Part shown: positions 26,068 to 34,060 of the stretch, piece by piece | How the letters are laid out: every line of letters starts with the position of its first letter | How positions within the stretch are numbered: position 1 is the first letter of the stretch | From: Nisaea nitritireducens | Lineage (GTDB): Bacteria > Pseudomonadota > Alphaproteobacteria > Thalassobaculales > Thalassobaculaceae | Assembly: GCF_014904795.1 (NCBI RefSeq) | Contig: NZ_JACZFS010000031.1 | Location: 62,001 to 126,000 of the forward strand | Direction of reading: 5' to 3' | Length of the DNA stretch: 64,000 nucleotides | Program-made: the position numbers and the translations under genes | The notes under the pieces: generated by a model | Told to the model about the DNA's origin: nothing | The model's input: the letters and a program-made list of their open reading frames with translations, nothing else | Databases searched by the model: none

Positions 26068-27831
26068 ATGGCCGCAGACAATTCGAACAGGGACAATTCG
26101 AACAAGAACGACCCGGATAAAGGCAAACGGCGCTCATCCGACTGGTATGGCAAAACCGACAAGGATGGTTGGGCGCACCGGTCCTGGATGAAGAACCGGG
26201 GCATTCCCGCCGATATGTTCGACGGACGCCCCGTGATCGGCATCTGCAACACCTGGTCCGAGTTCAATCCCTGCAACGCCCATTTCCGCGATATCGCGGA
26301 GCGGGTGAAGCGCGGGGTCTACGAAGCCGGCGGCATGCCGGTCGAGTTTCCGGTCTTCTCCACCTCCGAAAGCCAGCTCCGGCCGACGGCCATGCTGTAC
26401 CGCAACCTCGCCTCGATGGATGTCGAGGAAGCCATTCGCGGCCTGCCCATGGATGGCGTCGTGCTGCTTGTCGGCTGCGACAAGACCACGCCGTCCCTGA
26501 TGATGGGGGCTGCGAGCTGCGATCTTCCGACCATCACCGTCTCCGGCGGCCCGATGCTGAACGGCCACTATCGGGGCGAGCTGGTTGGTAGCGGTACCCA
26601 TGTCTGGAAATTCTCCGAGATGGTCCGCGCCGGAGAGATGACGCTGCAGGATTTCATGAATGCGGAGCAGGACAATGCCCGCTCCGCCGGTCACTGCATG
26701 ACCATGGGTACCGCCTCCACCATGGCCTCCATGGTGGAATCCCTCGGCGCCGGCCTGCCGCACAATGCGGCCATCCCGGCTGTCGATTCCAGGCGCAACG
26801 TGCTGTCCCAAATGGCCGGGCGCCGCATCGTCGACATGGTGCGCCAGGACATCAAGATGTCGGACGTGCTGAAGCGCGAGAATTTCGAGAATGCCATCAT
26901 GGTCAATGGCGCGATCGGCGGCTCCACGAATGCCGTGGTCCATCTGCTCGCCCTTGCCGGACGAATGGGCATCGACATCACACTGGACGACTGGGACCGG
27001 CTCGGCCGGGACGTGCCCTGCCTGCTCAACCTGATGCCCTCCGGTGACTTCCTGATGGAGGATTTCTTCTATGCCGGCGGGCTGCCCGCGATCATCCGGG
27101 AACTGGAAGGCTTCATCCACAAGGATGCGCAGACAGTCAACGGACGGACGCTCTGGGAAAACAACAAGGACGCGGAGTGCTGGAACCGGGAAGTCATCTT
27201 CCCGCTGGACAAGCCGTTCAAGCCGAATGGCGGCATCGCCGTCCTGCGCGGCAATCTTGCTCCCGACGGTGCCATCATCAAGCCGTCCGCCGCCTCGCCG
27301 GAGCTGATGAAGCATCGCGGCCGGGCCGTGGTGTTCGAGACCATCGAGGACTACAAGGAAAAGATCGACGATCCGGATCTCGATATCGACGAGACCTGCA
27401 TCATGGTGCTGAAAAACTGCGGCCCGAAGGGATATCCGGGCATGGCGGAAGTCGGGAACATGGGCCTGCCGCCGAAAGTCCTGAAGAAGGGCATCAAGGA
27501 CATGATCCGGATTTCCGATGCCCGGATGAGCGGCACCGCTTATGGCACCGTCATCCTGCATTCGGCGCCGGAAGCCGCCGCGGGTGGGCCACTGGCCTTC
27601 GTTCAGAACGGTGACATGATCGAGGTCGATGTCGACGCGCGGCGCATGCACCTAGACGTCTCGGACGAGGAGATGGAGCGCCGGCGAGCTGCCTGGCCCG
27701 GGTTCAAATCACCCTATGACAGAGGGTACTCAAAACTCTACGTTGAGCATGTAGAACAAGCCGATAAGGGGGCTGACCTGGATTTTCTCGTCGGCCGCAG
27801 CGGCACGCCGATCATGCGAGAATCCCATTAG
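26068..27831 (+). CDS. IlvD/Edd-family sugar-acid dehydratase, L-arabinonate dehydratase-like
   Basis: These Fe-S enzymes dehydrate aldonates to 2-keto-3-deoxy acids. The 587-aa protein has the cluster cysteines C69 (NPCNAHF), C137 (VGCDKTT) and C210 (AGHCMTMG), with exactly the 68- and 73-residue spacings I recall for Rhizobium L-arabinonate dehydratase. RGELVGSGTHVWKFSEM and the ending GADLDFLVGRSG also match that branch rather than branched-chain IlvD. The N-terminal 25 residues are polar and low in complexity. The start at 26068 follows GGGGGAG by 9 nt. Neighbouring erythronate genes support a role in sugar-acid catabolism. The exact substrate is open. Confidence 0.82.
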   Translation: MAADNSNRDNSNKNDPDKGKRRSSDWYGKTDKDGWAHRSWMKNRGIPADMFDGRPVIGICNTWSEFNPCNAHFRDIAERVKRGVYEAGGMPVEFPVFSTSESQLRPTAMLYRNLASMDVEEAIRGLPMDGVVLLVGCDKTTPSLMMGAASCDLPTITVSGGPMLNGHYRGELVGSGTHVWKFSEMVRAGEMTLQDFMNAEQDNARSAGHCMTMGTASTMASMVESLGAGLPHNAAIPAVDSRRNVLSQMAGRRIVDMVRQDIKMSDVLKRENFENAIMVNGAIGGSTNAVVHLLALAGRMGIDITLDDWDRLGRDVPCLLNLMPSGDFLMEDFFYAGGLPAIIRELEGFIHKDAQTVNGRTLWENNKDAECWNREVIFPLDKPFKPNGGIAVLRGNLAPDGAIIKPSAASPELMKHRGRAVVFETIEDYKEKIDDPDLDIDETCIMVLKNCGPKGYPGMAEVGNMGLPPKVLKKGIKDMIRISDARMSGTAYGTVILHSAPEAAAGGPLAFVQNGDMIEVDVDARRMHLDVSDEEMERRRAAWPGFKSPYDRGYSKLYVEHVEQADKGADLDFLVGRSGTPIMRESH

Positions 27832-27839
27832 CAAAAAAT

Positions 27840-27945
27840 TCTGATTTCGGTGCTCGTATCCAGGCTGCATTTTAATACAGATGTATGCCAGTATAGTGGA
27901 ACAATTGTTTTGCAACGCGCCGATGTGCATTGCACCGAAATCAGA
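27840..27945. repeat. 14-bp inverted repeat bracketing the kinase leader
   Basis: TCTGATTTCGGTGC at 27840-27853 has its exact complement at 27932-27945, 78 nt apart. The interior is AT-rich, includes TATAGT and a small GTGCATTGCAC palindrome, and lies between the dehydratase stop and the kinase start. It could be a long-range RNA hairpin, a paired operator, or the ends of a tiny mobile element; no target-site duplication is visible. Confidence 0.65.
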
Positions 27946-28004
27946 GACGCGAAGAATTTCGCGCCACGGCTGCGTTACCACAAGTTGACGAAAAGCAGCG
28001 CACC

Positions 28005-28754
28005 ATGGGCATGCGAGAGACACCTTTGACTGATGATCGACGCACTCCGGACGGTGCGAATACAGAAGCGATGCAAAGTGGCGGTAAGGAAGCGATCACT
28101 GATATCGCGCACGAGATGCGGAATGCATTGAGCGCGCTTCGTGCCTATACGCATCTTCTGAAGTCCGAGAAACACGGGCCACATAGTCACCCGAGCTATA
28201 AACGCTACTCGGTAATTGCTCACGATGCCGCCGATGCGCTTGTCCGGATCTGCGACCGGCTCCTGGACAGGGATGAGGCGCCTGCCGCGAGCATGTCGGC
28301 AGACCCTCATGCCCTCTGCCAGCTGGCCGTTGAAAGATATGCGGCGCTAGCGGAAGAAAAAAATGTCTCTCTCTATGTTCAGTTCGACCGTAGTTTTCCG
28401 GCACTTCCAATCCCGCAAGTTGTCCTGGAAGACGTGCTTGGCAACCTGATAACGAATGCGATCAAGTTTACACCGCCCGGCGGAACGGTCGCGGTAATCG
28501 GCAAGATCGACCCGAAAACAGGAGCCGTCATCATGGTGGTTCGAGATACCGGGGCCGGAATGTCGGCAGACAAGCTTTCCGAAGTTCTCCAGTTCCTGCC
28601 GGTCAAGCCAATGGAAGGCTCGGAAGGCGAACTTGGAACCGGCCGGGGGCTATCGATCATCAAAAGACAGCTTGCTCCCCACAATGTGGATATTCAAATC
28701 CGGAGCAATCCAAACTTCGGAACTTCGGTCTCGCTTATATTCAATACCCCTTAA
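28005..28754 (+). CDS. soluble histidine kinase without a sensor domain
   Basis: The 249-aa protein has a dimerisation/phosphoacceptor helix (ITDIAHEMRNALSALRAYTHLL, His36) and an HATPase_c domain with N box LGNLITNAIKFTPP, G1 box VRDTGAGMS and G2 box GTGRGLSIIK. There is no signal peptide, membrane segment or PAS/GAF domain, and no response regulator is adjacent. The usual Pro after the H box is replaced by Ala. An upstream TTG at 27930 could add 25 residues; the ATG at 28005 fits better. Its signal and partner are unknown; it may act with a remote regulator or with the neighbouring catabolic genes. Confidence 0.82.
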   Translation: MGMRETPLTDDRRTPDGANTEAMQSGGKEAITDIAHEMRNALSALRAYTHLLKSEKHGPHSHPSYKRYSVIAHDAADALVRICDRLLDRDEAPAASMSADPHALCQLAVERYAALAEEKNVSLYVQFDRSFPALPIPQVVLEDVLGNLITNAIKFTPPGGTVAVIGKIDPKTGAVIMVVRDTGAGMSADKLSEVLQFLPVKPMEGSEGELGTGRGLSIIKRQLAPHNVDIQIRSNPNFGTSVSLIFNTP

Positions 28755-28793
28755 CAACAGCTCCTATTGAGTCGTCCAGGAGCCCTCACCGGG

Positions 28794-30062
28794 TCATGGC
28801 ATGGCAGCCAACGCCTTGGCGAAGAAGTCCGGGCCGCCGAAATTACCGGACTTGAGCGCCAGCGCGATGGGCGCGTCTCCCAGCGAGACTGTTGCCGGGA
28901 CCCCGGGATCAATCTGCGCACCGATCCTGAGCCCTGTTACGCCGAGTGCGGACACGACAGCGCCAGACGTCTCACCGCCCGCGACCACGAGGCGCCGGAC
29001 CCCCGACGCAACCAGTCCTGTTGCAATCGCAGCCATTGCCTCTTCGACCAGCGCTCCCGCCTCCGCGCGGCCCAGACGGTCCTGTATGGCACGCACAGTC
29101 TCCGCCGGCTGGCTGGCATAAACCAGCACCGGGCCCGCCGAAACCTTCTCACGCGCCCAGTCGAGCACTTCCTCGACCACATTTTCACCATCCGCCAAAC
29201 GCAGCGGGTCAATGCCAACGGATGGATAATCCGCCTTGAACCGGTCGATCTGCCCGAGCGTTGCGACGGAACAGCTCCCGGCGAGTACCGCGGCGTGCCC
29301 TGGAACAGTCGGAATTACGTCCGCACCGGCTGTTTCCTTCAGTAAGCCCTGCCGCCGGTAGTTCTCTGGAAGCCCAAGGGCGATACCGGAGCCACCGGTG
29401 ATCAGTGCAAGATCAGTCAAAGCGCAATCTATTGAAAACAAATGACGATCAAGAACGGCATCAACAATGGCGATACCGCCTCCGGCTGATTTCAATGCCT
29501 CGATTTCCGCTGAAATTGCCTCCGGACCGGCCTCGACGGTAGCGAATTGGATCAGCTTAACTGGTTTTTTAGTTTGTCGTTGCAGGACCGACACGAGATT
29601 GCTGTCCGTCATCGGTGTCAGGGGATGATTCCGCATCGGACTGTCGGACAGAAGCTGATCGCCGACGAACAGATGCCCCTTGAAAATCGTCCGCCCCGTC
29701 TCGGGGAAAGCCGGACAGGCAATCGTGAAGTCCGTCTCCAGATCGGCCATCAGCGCATCCGTCACCGGCCCGATATTACCCTCGTCGGTCGAATCGAATG
29801 TAGAGCAGTATTTGAAAAAGAACTGGCGGCACCCCGCACTTTGCAGCCATTTCAGCGCGGCGCGCGACTGGGAGACGGCCTCCTGCACCGGATTGGTTCG
29901 GGATTTCAGAGCGACGACGATGGCATCGGCTTCGGGAACAGCCGTGTTCTCATCGGGGACGCCGATCAACTGCACGGTCCGCATGCCGCCGCGCACAAGC
30001 ATGTTCGCAAGGTCCGTGGCTCCGGTGAAATCGTCCGCGATACAGCCAAGAATTGGCGCCAT
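28794..30062 (-). CDS. otnK: 3-oxo-tetronate kinase (OtnK, DUF1537 family)
   Basis: OtnK phosphorylates 3-oxo-tetronate to its 4-phosphate in four-carbon sugar-acid catabolism. The 422-aa protein has the N-terminal substrate domain (GCIADDFTGATDLANMLV and KYCSTFDSTDEGNIGPV) and the C-terminal nucleotide domain (VAGGETSGAVVSALGV, then GVPATVSLGD and LALKSGNFG). GGGAG lies 10 nt before the ATG at 30062. It is divergent from otnI-denD, with 132 bp between for shared control. Confidence 0.92.
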   Translation of the reverse strand: MAPILGCIADDFTGATDLANMLVRGGMRTVQLIGVPDENTAVPEADAIVVALKSRTNPVQEAVSQSRAALKWLQSAGCRQFFFKYCSTFDSTDEGNIGPVTDALMADLETDFTIACPAFPETGRTIFKGHLFVGDQLLSDSPMRNHPLTPMTDSNLVSVLQRQTKKPVKLIQFATVEAGPEAISAEIEALKSAGGGIAIVDAVLDRHLFSIDCALTDLALITGGSGIALGLPENYRRQGLLKETAGADVIPTVPGHAAVLAGSCSVATLGQIDRFKADYPSVGIDPLRLADGENVVEEVLDWAREKVSAGPVLVYASQPAETVRAIQDRLGRAEAGALVEEAMAAIATGLVASGVRRLVVAGGETSGAVVSALGVTGLRIGAQIDPGVPATVSLGDAPIALALKSGNFGGPDFFAKALAAMP

Positions 30063-30194
30063 AACCGCATGTCTCCCTTGGAAAATCAGTTTCTGGATTG
30101 GGCAGCGCAGTCTGCTGTAGGCTGCGTCTCCAATCAAGCGCGGGTCCGTGCAACAACCGGCAATTTCAAGGACCGGCAACCAAGGGGGGTGTTC

Positions 30195-30974
30195 ATGCCA
30201 AGACTGGCAGCCAATCTATCCATGATGTTTCAGGAGCACGCGTTCCTCGACCGGTTTCAGGCCGCGGCCGATGCCGGCTTCAAGGGCGTCGAGTTCCTGT
30301 TTCCATATGATTTTCCGGCCGAAACAATCCGGGCGCGCCTCAAGGATGCCGGCCTCGAACAGGCTCTGTTCAACCTTCCGCCGGGCGACTGGGAAGCGGG
30401 AGACCGCGGTTTCGCTGCAATCCCGGGACGGGAAGACCGTTTCGGCGAGGCGCTGGAGCGGGCACTGGATTATGCCGATGCGCTCGACTGCCCGCGCTTG
30501 CATGTGATGAGCGGCATGGTTCCCGACGGCGTCTCCCGCGAAGCTTGCACGGAAACCCTGACAGCCAATCTGCGCAAGGCCGCGCCAATCGCGGCCGCAC
30601 GCGGAAAGACCCTGATCATCGAGCCGATCAACAACATCGATATGCCGGGCTATTTCCTGAACTATCAGGCCCAGGCCAAATCGATCCTGGGAGCCGTCGG
30701 CGCCGACAATGTCCGGCTGCAGTTCGATCTCTATCACTGCCAGATCATGGAAGGGAATCTCGCGGTCCACTTGCAGGATTATCTCGATCTGATCGAGCAT
30801 ATTCAGATCGCGGGCGTCCCGGGCCGGCACGAGCCCGACATCGGCGAGATCAACTATCGTTACCTGTTCGATCTGATGGACGAGCTTGGCTATGACGGCT
30901 GGGTCGGCTGCGAATATCGGCCGGAAGCCGGAACGGTCGATGGTCTTGCATGGAAGAAGGAGTGGTCCCTATGA
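30195..30974 (+). CDS. otnI: 2-oxo-tetronate isomerase (OtnI, hydroxypyruvate isomerase family)
   Basis: OtnI interconverts 2- and 3-oxo-tetronate. The 259-aa TIM barrel begins PRLAANLSMMFQEHAFLDRF, with GVEFLFPYDF, the metal Glu in LIIEPINNIDMPGYF, LQFDLYHCQIMEG, and the second Glu in GCEYRPEAGT. This matches the hydroxypyruvate-isomerase-like family; the neighbours denD and otnK point to OtnI. An open frame extends far upstream but is antisense to otnK. Its stop overlaps the denD start (ATGA). Confidence 0.9.
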   Translation: MPRLAANLSMMFQEHAFLDRFQAAADAGFKGVEFLFPYDFPAETIRARLKDAGLEQALFNLPPGDWEAGDRGFAAIPGREDRFGEALERALDYADALDCPRLHVMSGMVPDGVSREACTETLTANLRKAAPIAAARGKTLIIEPINNIDMPGYFLNYQAQAKSILGAVGADNVRLQFDLYHCQIMEGNLAVHLQDYLDLIEHIQIAGVPGRHEPDIGEINYRYLFDLMDELGYDGWVGCEYRPEAGTVDGLAWKKEWSL

Positions 30975-31963
30975 AAATCACCATAACCGGGGCTACAGGC
31001 TTCATCGGCCAGAAACTGGCCCGCCGCCTGCTTGATTCCAACGCGATTGTCGCCGCCGACGGCAGCCGGCAAAGCATCACCGAGCTAACCCTTCTGGACA
31101 CAGTCCCCGCGCCTGCCGCGCTGACGGACGATAGCCGGGTGCGCAGTCTCTCAGGCGACATCACGGACAGCGCCCTGCTGGCCGAGGCCATCCCGGGCGA
31201 CACCGACAGCGTCTTCCATCTTGCCGCCATCGTCAGCGCCGGGGCAGAAGAGGATTTCGAACTCGGCATGGCCGTCAATCTGGACGCTACGCGCAACATT
31301 CTGGAAATCCTCCGGCATGCCGACGGCACGCCGAAGATGGTCTTCGCCAGTTCCTGCGCCGCTTTCGGTGGAGACCTGCCCAATATCGTCGAAGACATGA
31401 CGGCAACAACGCCGCAGACCTCCTACGGCACCCAGAAAGCCATCGGCGAATTGCTGGTCTCGGATTATAGCCGGCGCGGTTTCGTGGATGGCCGTTCCCT
31501 GCGCTTCCCGACCGTCGTGGTTCGCCCGGGCAAACCGAACAAGGCCGCCTCCACCTTCGCCAGCTCGATCTTCCGCGAGCCGCTGCAAGGCGAGCGCGCT
31601 ATCTGTCCGGTCGCCGGAGACGCCAAGATGTGGCTCGCCTCCCCGCGCAGCATCGTCGAGAACACGGTCCACGCTCACAATCTGGCGGGCGATGCCTGGG
31701 GCGCATCGCGCACGGTCTCGCTCCCAGGCTTTTCGCTCACCGTCGCAGAGATGGCGAAAGCGCTGGAACATGTCGCCGGACCGGCCGTCGCCTCCCGCAT
31801 CGACTGGGAGCCCGATCCCTTCATCGAGAAAATCGTGCGTGGCTGGCCGCCGGCCTTCAATACCAAGAAAGCTGCAGCACTCGGCTTTACGCAGGATGAA
31901 GGCATGGAAGCGGTTATCCGGGCCTTCATCGAGGATGAGCTGGGCGGCAAGATCGCCGCGTAA
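30971..31963 (+). CDS. denD: D-erythronate dehydrogenase (DenD, extended SDR)
   Basis: DenD oxidises D-erythronate to 2-oxo-tetronate with NAD+. The 330-aa extended SDR starts MKITITGATGFIGQKLA, has FHLAAIVSAGAEEDFELG, FASSCAAFGG, and the catalytic Y152 and K156 (SYGTQKAIGE). RFPTVVVRPGKPN is characteristic of this branch. A four-base overlap with otnI suggests coupled translation. The decarboxylase OtnC that would complete the route to dihydroxyacetone phosphate is not in this window. Confidence 0.9.
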   Translation: MKITITGATGFIGQKLARRLLDSNAIVAADGSRQSITELTLLDTVPAPAALTDDSRVRSLSGDITDSALLAEAIPGDTDSVFHLAAIVSAGAEEDFELGMAVNLDATRNILEILRHADGTPKMVFASSCAAFGGDLPNIVEDMTATTPQTSYGTQKAIGELLVSDYSRRGFVDGRSLRFPTVVVRPGKPNKAASTFASSIFREPLQGERAICPVAGDAKMWLASPRSIVENTVHAHNLAGDAWGASRTVSLPGFSLTVAEMAKALEHVAGPAVASRIDWEPDPFIEKIVRGWPPAFNTKKAAALGFTQDEGMEAVIRAFIEDELGGKIAA

Positions 31964-31969
31964 ACCGGG

Positions 31970-32659
31970 TTATTCCCTGCGCAGCACCTTGTCGACGATC
32001 AGGGAATAGAACCACTGATCGCGGAAGGAAGCCTTCAATGCATCGGGATCATATTCCGTCTCGACCCAGTCGCGGAATGTGATCCCGGTTTCGTCATGAC
32101 GGTCGGCGAATGTCTCGAATACGAAATCGACAACGCCGGTCTTGCCCTGCCTCACATGTCCGAAGCGCAGGGAAAGCTGGTCCATCGCTTCCCGCATCGG
32201 CACGTCATGCTTCAGATGCAGATATATCGTGCTCATCAGCCCGGTGCGATCCGCGCCGGACTTGCAATGCATCAGTGTCGGACCCTCAAGCTGATCCCAG
32301 ACATTGATGGCGTCGATCATGGTTTCCCGCTTCAGTGGGCTACGAGACCGGATCGGCAGGCTGATCAGTTTCAACCCGAGCCGCTCGCAGGTCTCCCGTT
32401 CCAGCCGGTAGCGGTAATTGTCCTGCTCCGACCCACGTAGATTGAGAACGGTCCGGAACCCGGCCTTGGTCAACCGTTCCAGATGCCACGGAGACGGCTG
32501 CGCTGAACGCCAGAGATCGCCCCGCACCAGATGCTTGTTCAGATAGATGGAGCGGAAGACACCGTGATCCTGCGCCATCAGGTGCCACCAGGCACGCCGA
32601 CGCTCCAGGCCTTCAAGGCGCGGAAGAGCGGAGCTCTCGGGCAAAGAAGCGTCGGTCAT
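31970..32659 (-). CDS. dual-specificity-type protein tyrosine phosphatase
   Basis: The 229-aa protein has the CX5R signature HCKSGADRTG with Cys132 and Arg138, preceded by RTVLNLRGS. It resembles bacterial DSP-like phosphatases that also include inositol and phosphatidylglycerophosphate phosphatases, so a non-protein substrate is possible. It has no signal peptide or membrane segment. Its stop is 6 bp from the convergent denD stop. It may share a transcript with the 97-aa unknown gene 38 bp upstream. Confidence 0.8.
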   Translation of the reverse strand: MTDASLPESSALPRLEGLERRRAWWHLMAQDHGVFRSIYLNKHLVRGDLWRSAQPSPWHLERLTKAGFRTVLNLRGSEQDNYRYRLERETCERLGLKLISLPIRSRSPLKRETMIDAINVWDQLEGPTLMHCKSGADRTGLMSTIYLHLKHDVPMREAMDQLSLRFGHVRQGKTGVVDFVFETFADRHDETGITFRDWVETEYDPDALKASFRDQWFYSLIVDKVLRRE

Positions 32660-32697
32660 CAGAAATCACTCACGGCGATCGCGGTCAGGGACATGGA

Positions 32698-32991
32698 CTA
32701 GTCCTTCTCCCCGCGCTCACCAATCATCAGGGTGAAGGGAAGCCGGCCGCGCTCGAACACCATCTGCCCCATCGCGGTTACGCATTTATGCTCTTCGTTC
32801 TTGAAAGAGGCGTTAATCTCGAAATCCACCATCTCGTCAGGAAAAACCTTCTCGTCGACGTATTCCGCGAAGGCACGAATGATCTTGATCGGTGTCTTCG
32901 ACCAGATTTCATCGTCATCGACCGTGAAAACGTAGTCTTCCTGCGTGTGACGCGTCGCACTCATCATCGTCGCGACCAATGTCTTGGACAT
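32698..32991 (-). CDS. conserved-looking 97-aa protein of unknown function
   Basis: I do not recognise this family. The start at 32991 has AGGAGAG 7 nt upstream, and codon use is like the neighbours, so the gene looks real. The protein is acidic (VDDDEIW, DEKVFPDEMVDFE), has one cysteine (EHKCVTA), and no membrane segment. It has a predicted alpha/beta make-up. It lies between a VOC protein (60 bp upstream) and the tyrosine phosphatase. Confidence 0.7.
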   Translation of the reverse strand: MSKTLVATMMSATRHTQEDYVFTVDDDEIWSKTPIKIIRAFAEYVDEKVFPDEMVDFEINASFKNEEHKCVTAMGQMVFERGRLPFTLMIGERGEKD

Positions 32992-33050
32992 AATTGAACT
33001 CTCCTAAATCCGAGGCCCTTTTACACGCGTTTGCTGGCGATTTTATGACT

Positions 33051-33980
33051 CTATCCCGTAATCCACGGCAATTTCGTCTCATCGTCCGCAATAAACAAGG
33101 TACCGCCTATGGTTTCCGGCAATGAGAGCCGGAGATAGCCGTCCAGCGCCTCCGGAGCGAAACCGCGCTCCCGCAGGAAGGCTTCGGTCTTCCCGAGGTC
33201 TTCGGAGAGCAGCCCATAGCCGACGATCAAAGGGCCGTCCTCGGGCAACTCGCCATCCGGGACGAGATCGGCAAGACCGTCTTCATCGACGATCACCACA
33301 CCGCCTCGTTCAAGCGGGATTCGCCAGACATGCTCGCTCACCGGTTTCGGGCCGCCCCGGTTGAGGAACCAGCAGTAACGAGCGGCAACCTTGTCGAGGG
33401 TCTCAACCCCGACCACCACATCGCGCAGCGCGACGATGCCATTGCCGTGGTGTAGCCACCGATCCTGCCAGACGATCTCCTCGGTATGGTGGGCGACATA
33501 TTGCACCCGGCCCTCCGGCATGTCCTGCGGCCGTACTCTGCAAACAGTAAAGCTGGCTTCATCCTCGCCGCCGCTGGCCAGACTGACGGGACGCTTAAGG
33601 TGCACCAGGGGCTCGGGATGAAAACCCGTCAGGGTCAGCCGGCCCTGTGCGCTTTCCGGATCGGCGCAGGAGAAGGCGATCAGATGCAGGCCTATATAGC
33701 GCTCCATCTGTTCGGCCGCCCGCGCGCCGAGCGGCGTGGACGCATCCGAGACCGTGATGATCTCGATATAGCCCTCGGGCAGCATGATGCAGCGATTGGC
33801 CGTGCCGGACGGTACCGGTTCGGTCGCCTCGTCAAGATTGTGGCGGTGCTCCGTAAAGGGCGTCTGCACGAATCCGAGCCGGTTGAACTCGCGATGCGCC
33901 TCCGCCATATCCGGCACGAAGTGCGCCACATGATCGAGGAAGATCTCCTCTCCGACTGGCAATTGCCGCGGCTGTTCCAT
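33051..33980 (-). CDS. VOC (glyoxalase-like) superfamily protein
   Basis: The 309-aa protein begins a VOC module at residue 14 (IFLDHVAHFVPDMAEAHREFNRLGF) and has a second one around residue 180 (VVGVETLDKVAARYCWFLNRGG). PEGYIEIITV and a substrate-facing VQYVAHHTEEIVWQ fit the glyoxalase-like subgroup. Metal ligands H-x-E are only partly clear. Members include dioxygenases, isomerases and resistance proteins, so no reaction is assigned. It is divergent from the glycosyltransferase, with 80 bp between. Confidence 0.75.
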   Translation of the reverse strand: MEQPRQLPVGEEIFLDHVAHFVPDMAEAHREFNRLGFVQTPFTEHRHNLDEATEPVPSGTANRCIMLPEGYIEIITVSDASTPLGARAAEQMERYIGLHLIAFSCADPESAQGRLTLTGFHPEPLVHLKRPVSLASGGEDEASFTVCRVRPQDMPEGRVQYVAHHTEEIVWQDRWLHHGNGIVALRDVVVGVETLDKVAARYCWFLNRGGPKPVSEHVWRIPLERGGVVIVDEDGLADLVPDGELPEDGPLIVGYGLLSEDLGKTEAFLRERGFAPEALDGYLRLSLPETIGGTLFIADDETKLPWITG

Positions 33981-34060
33981 ATTCCGTTCTTTCCCGGCTT
34001 GCTTTCCGAATCTGCCGCGTCACTATGCGGAGAAATCAAAGCACTGAAAAGTAACGGTTG

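Noticed and set aside
26068-27831. The dehydratase as IlvD of branched-chain amino acid synthesis.
   Set aside because: The Cys spacing, the GTHVWKFSEM segment and the C-terminus match the pentonate dehydratase branch, and no ilv genes are nearby.
29547-30194. A long N-terminal extension of the OtnI frame.
   Set aside because: It runs antisense through otnK. OtnI homology starts exactly at the ATG at 30195, so the extension is not coding.
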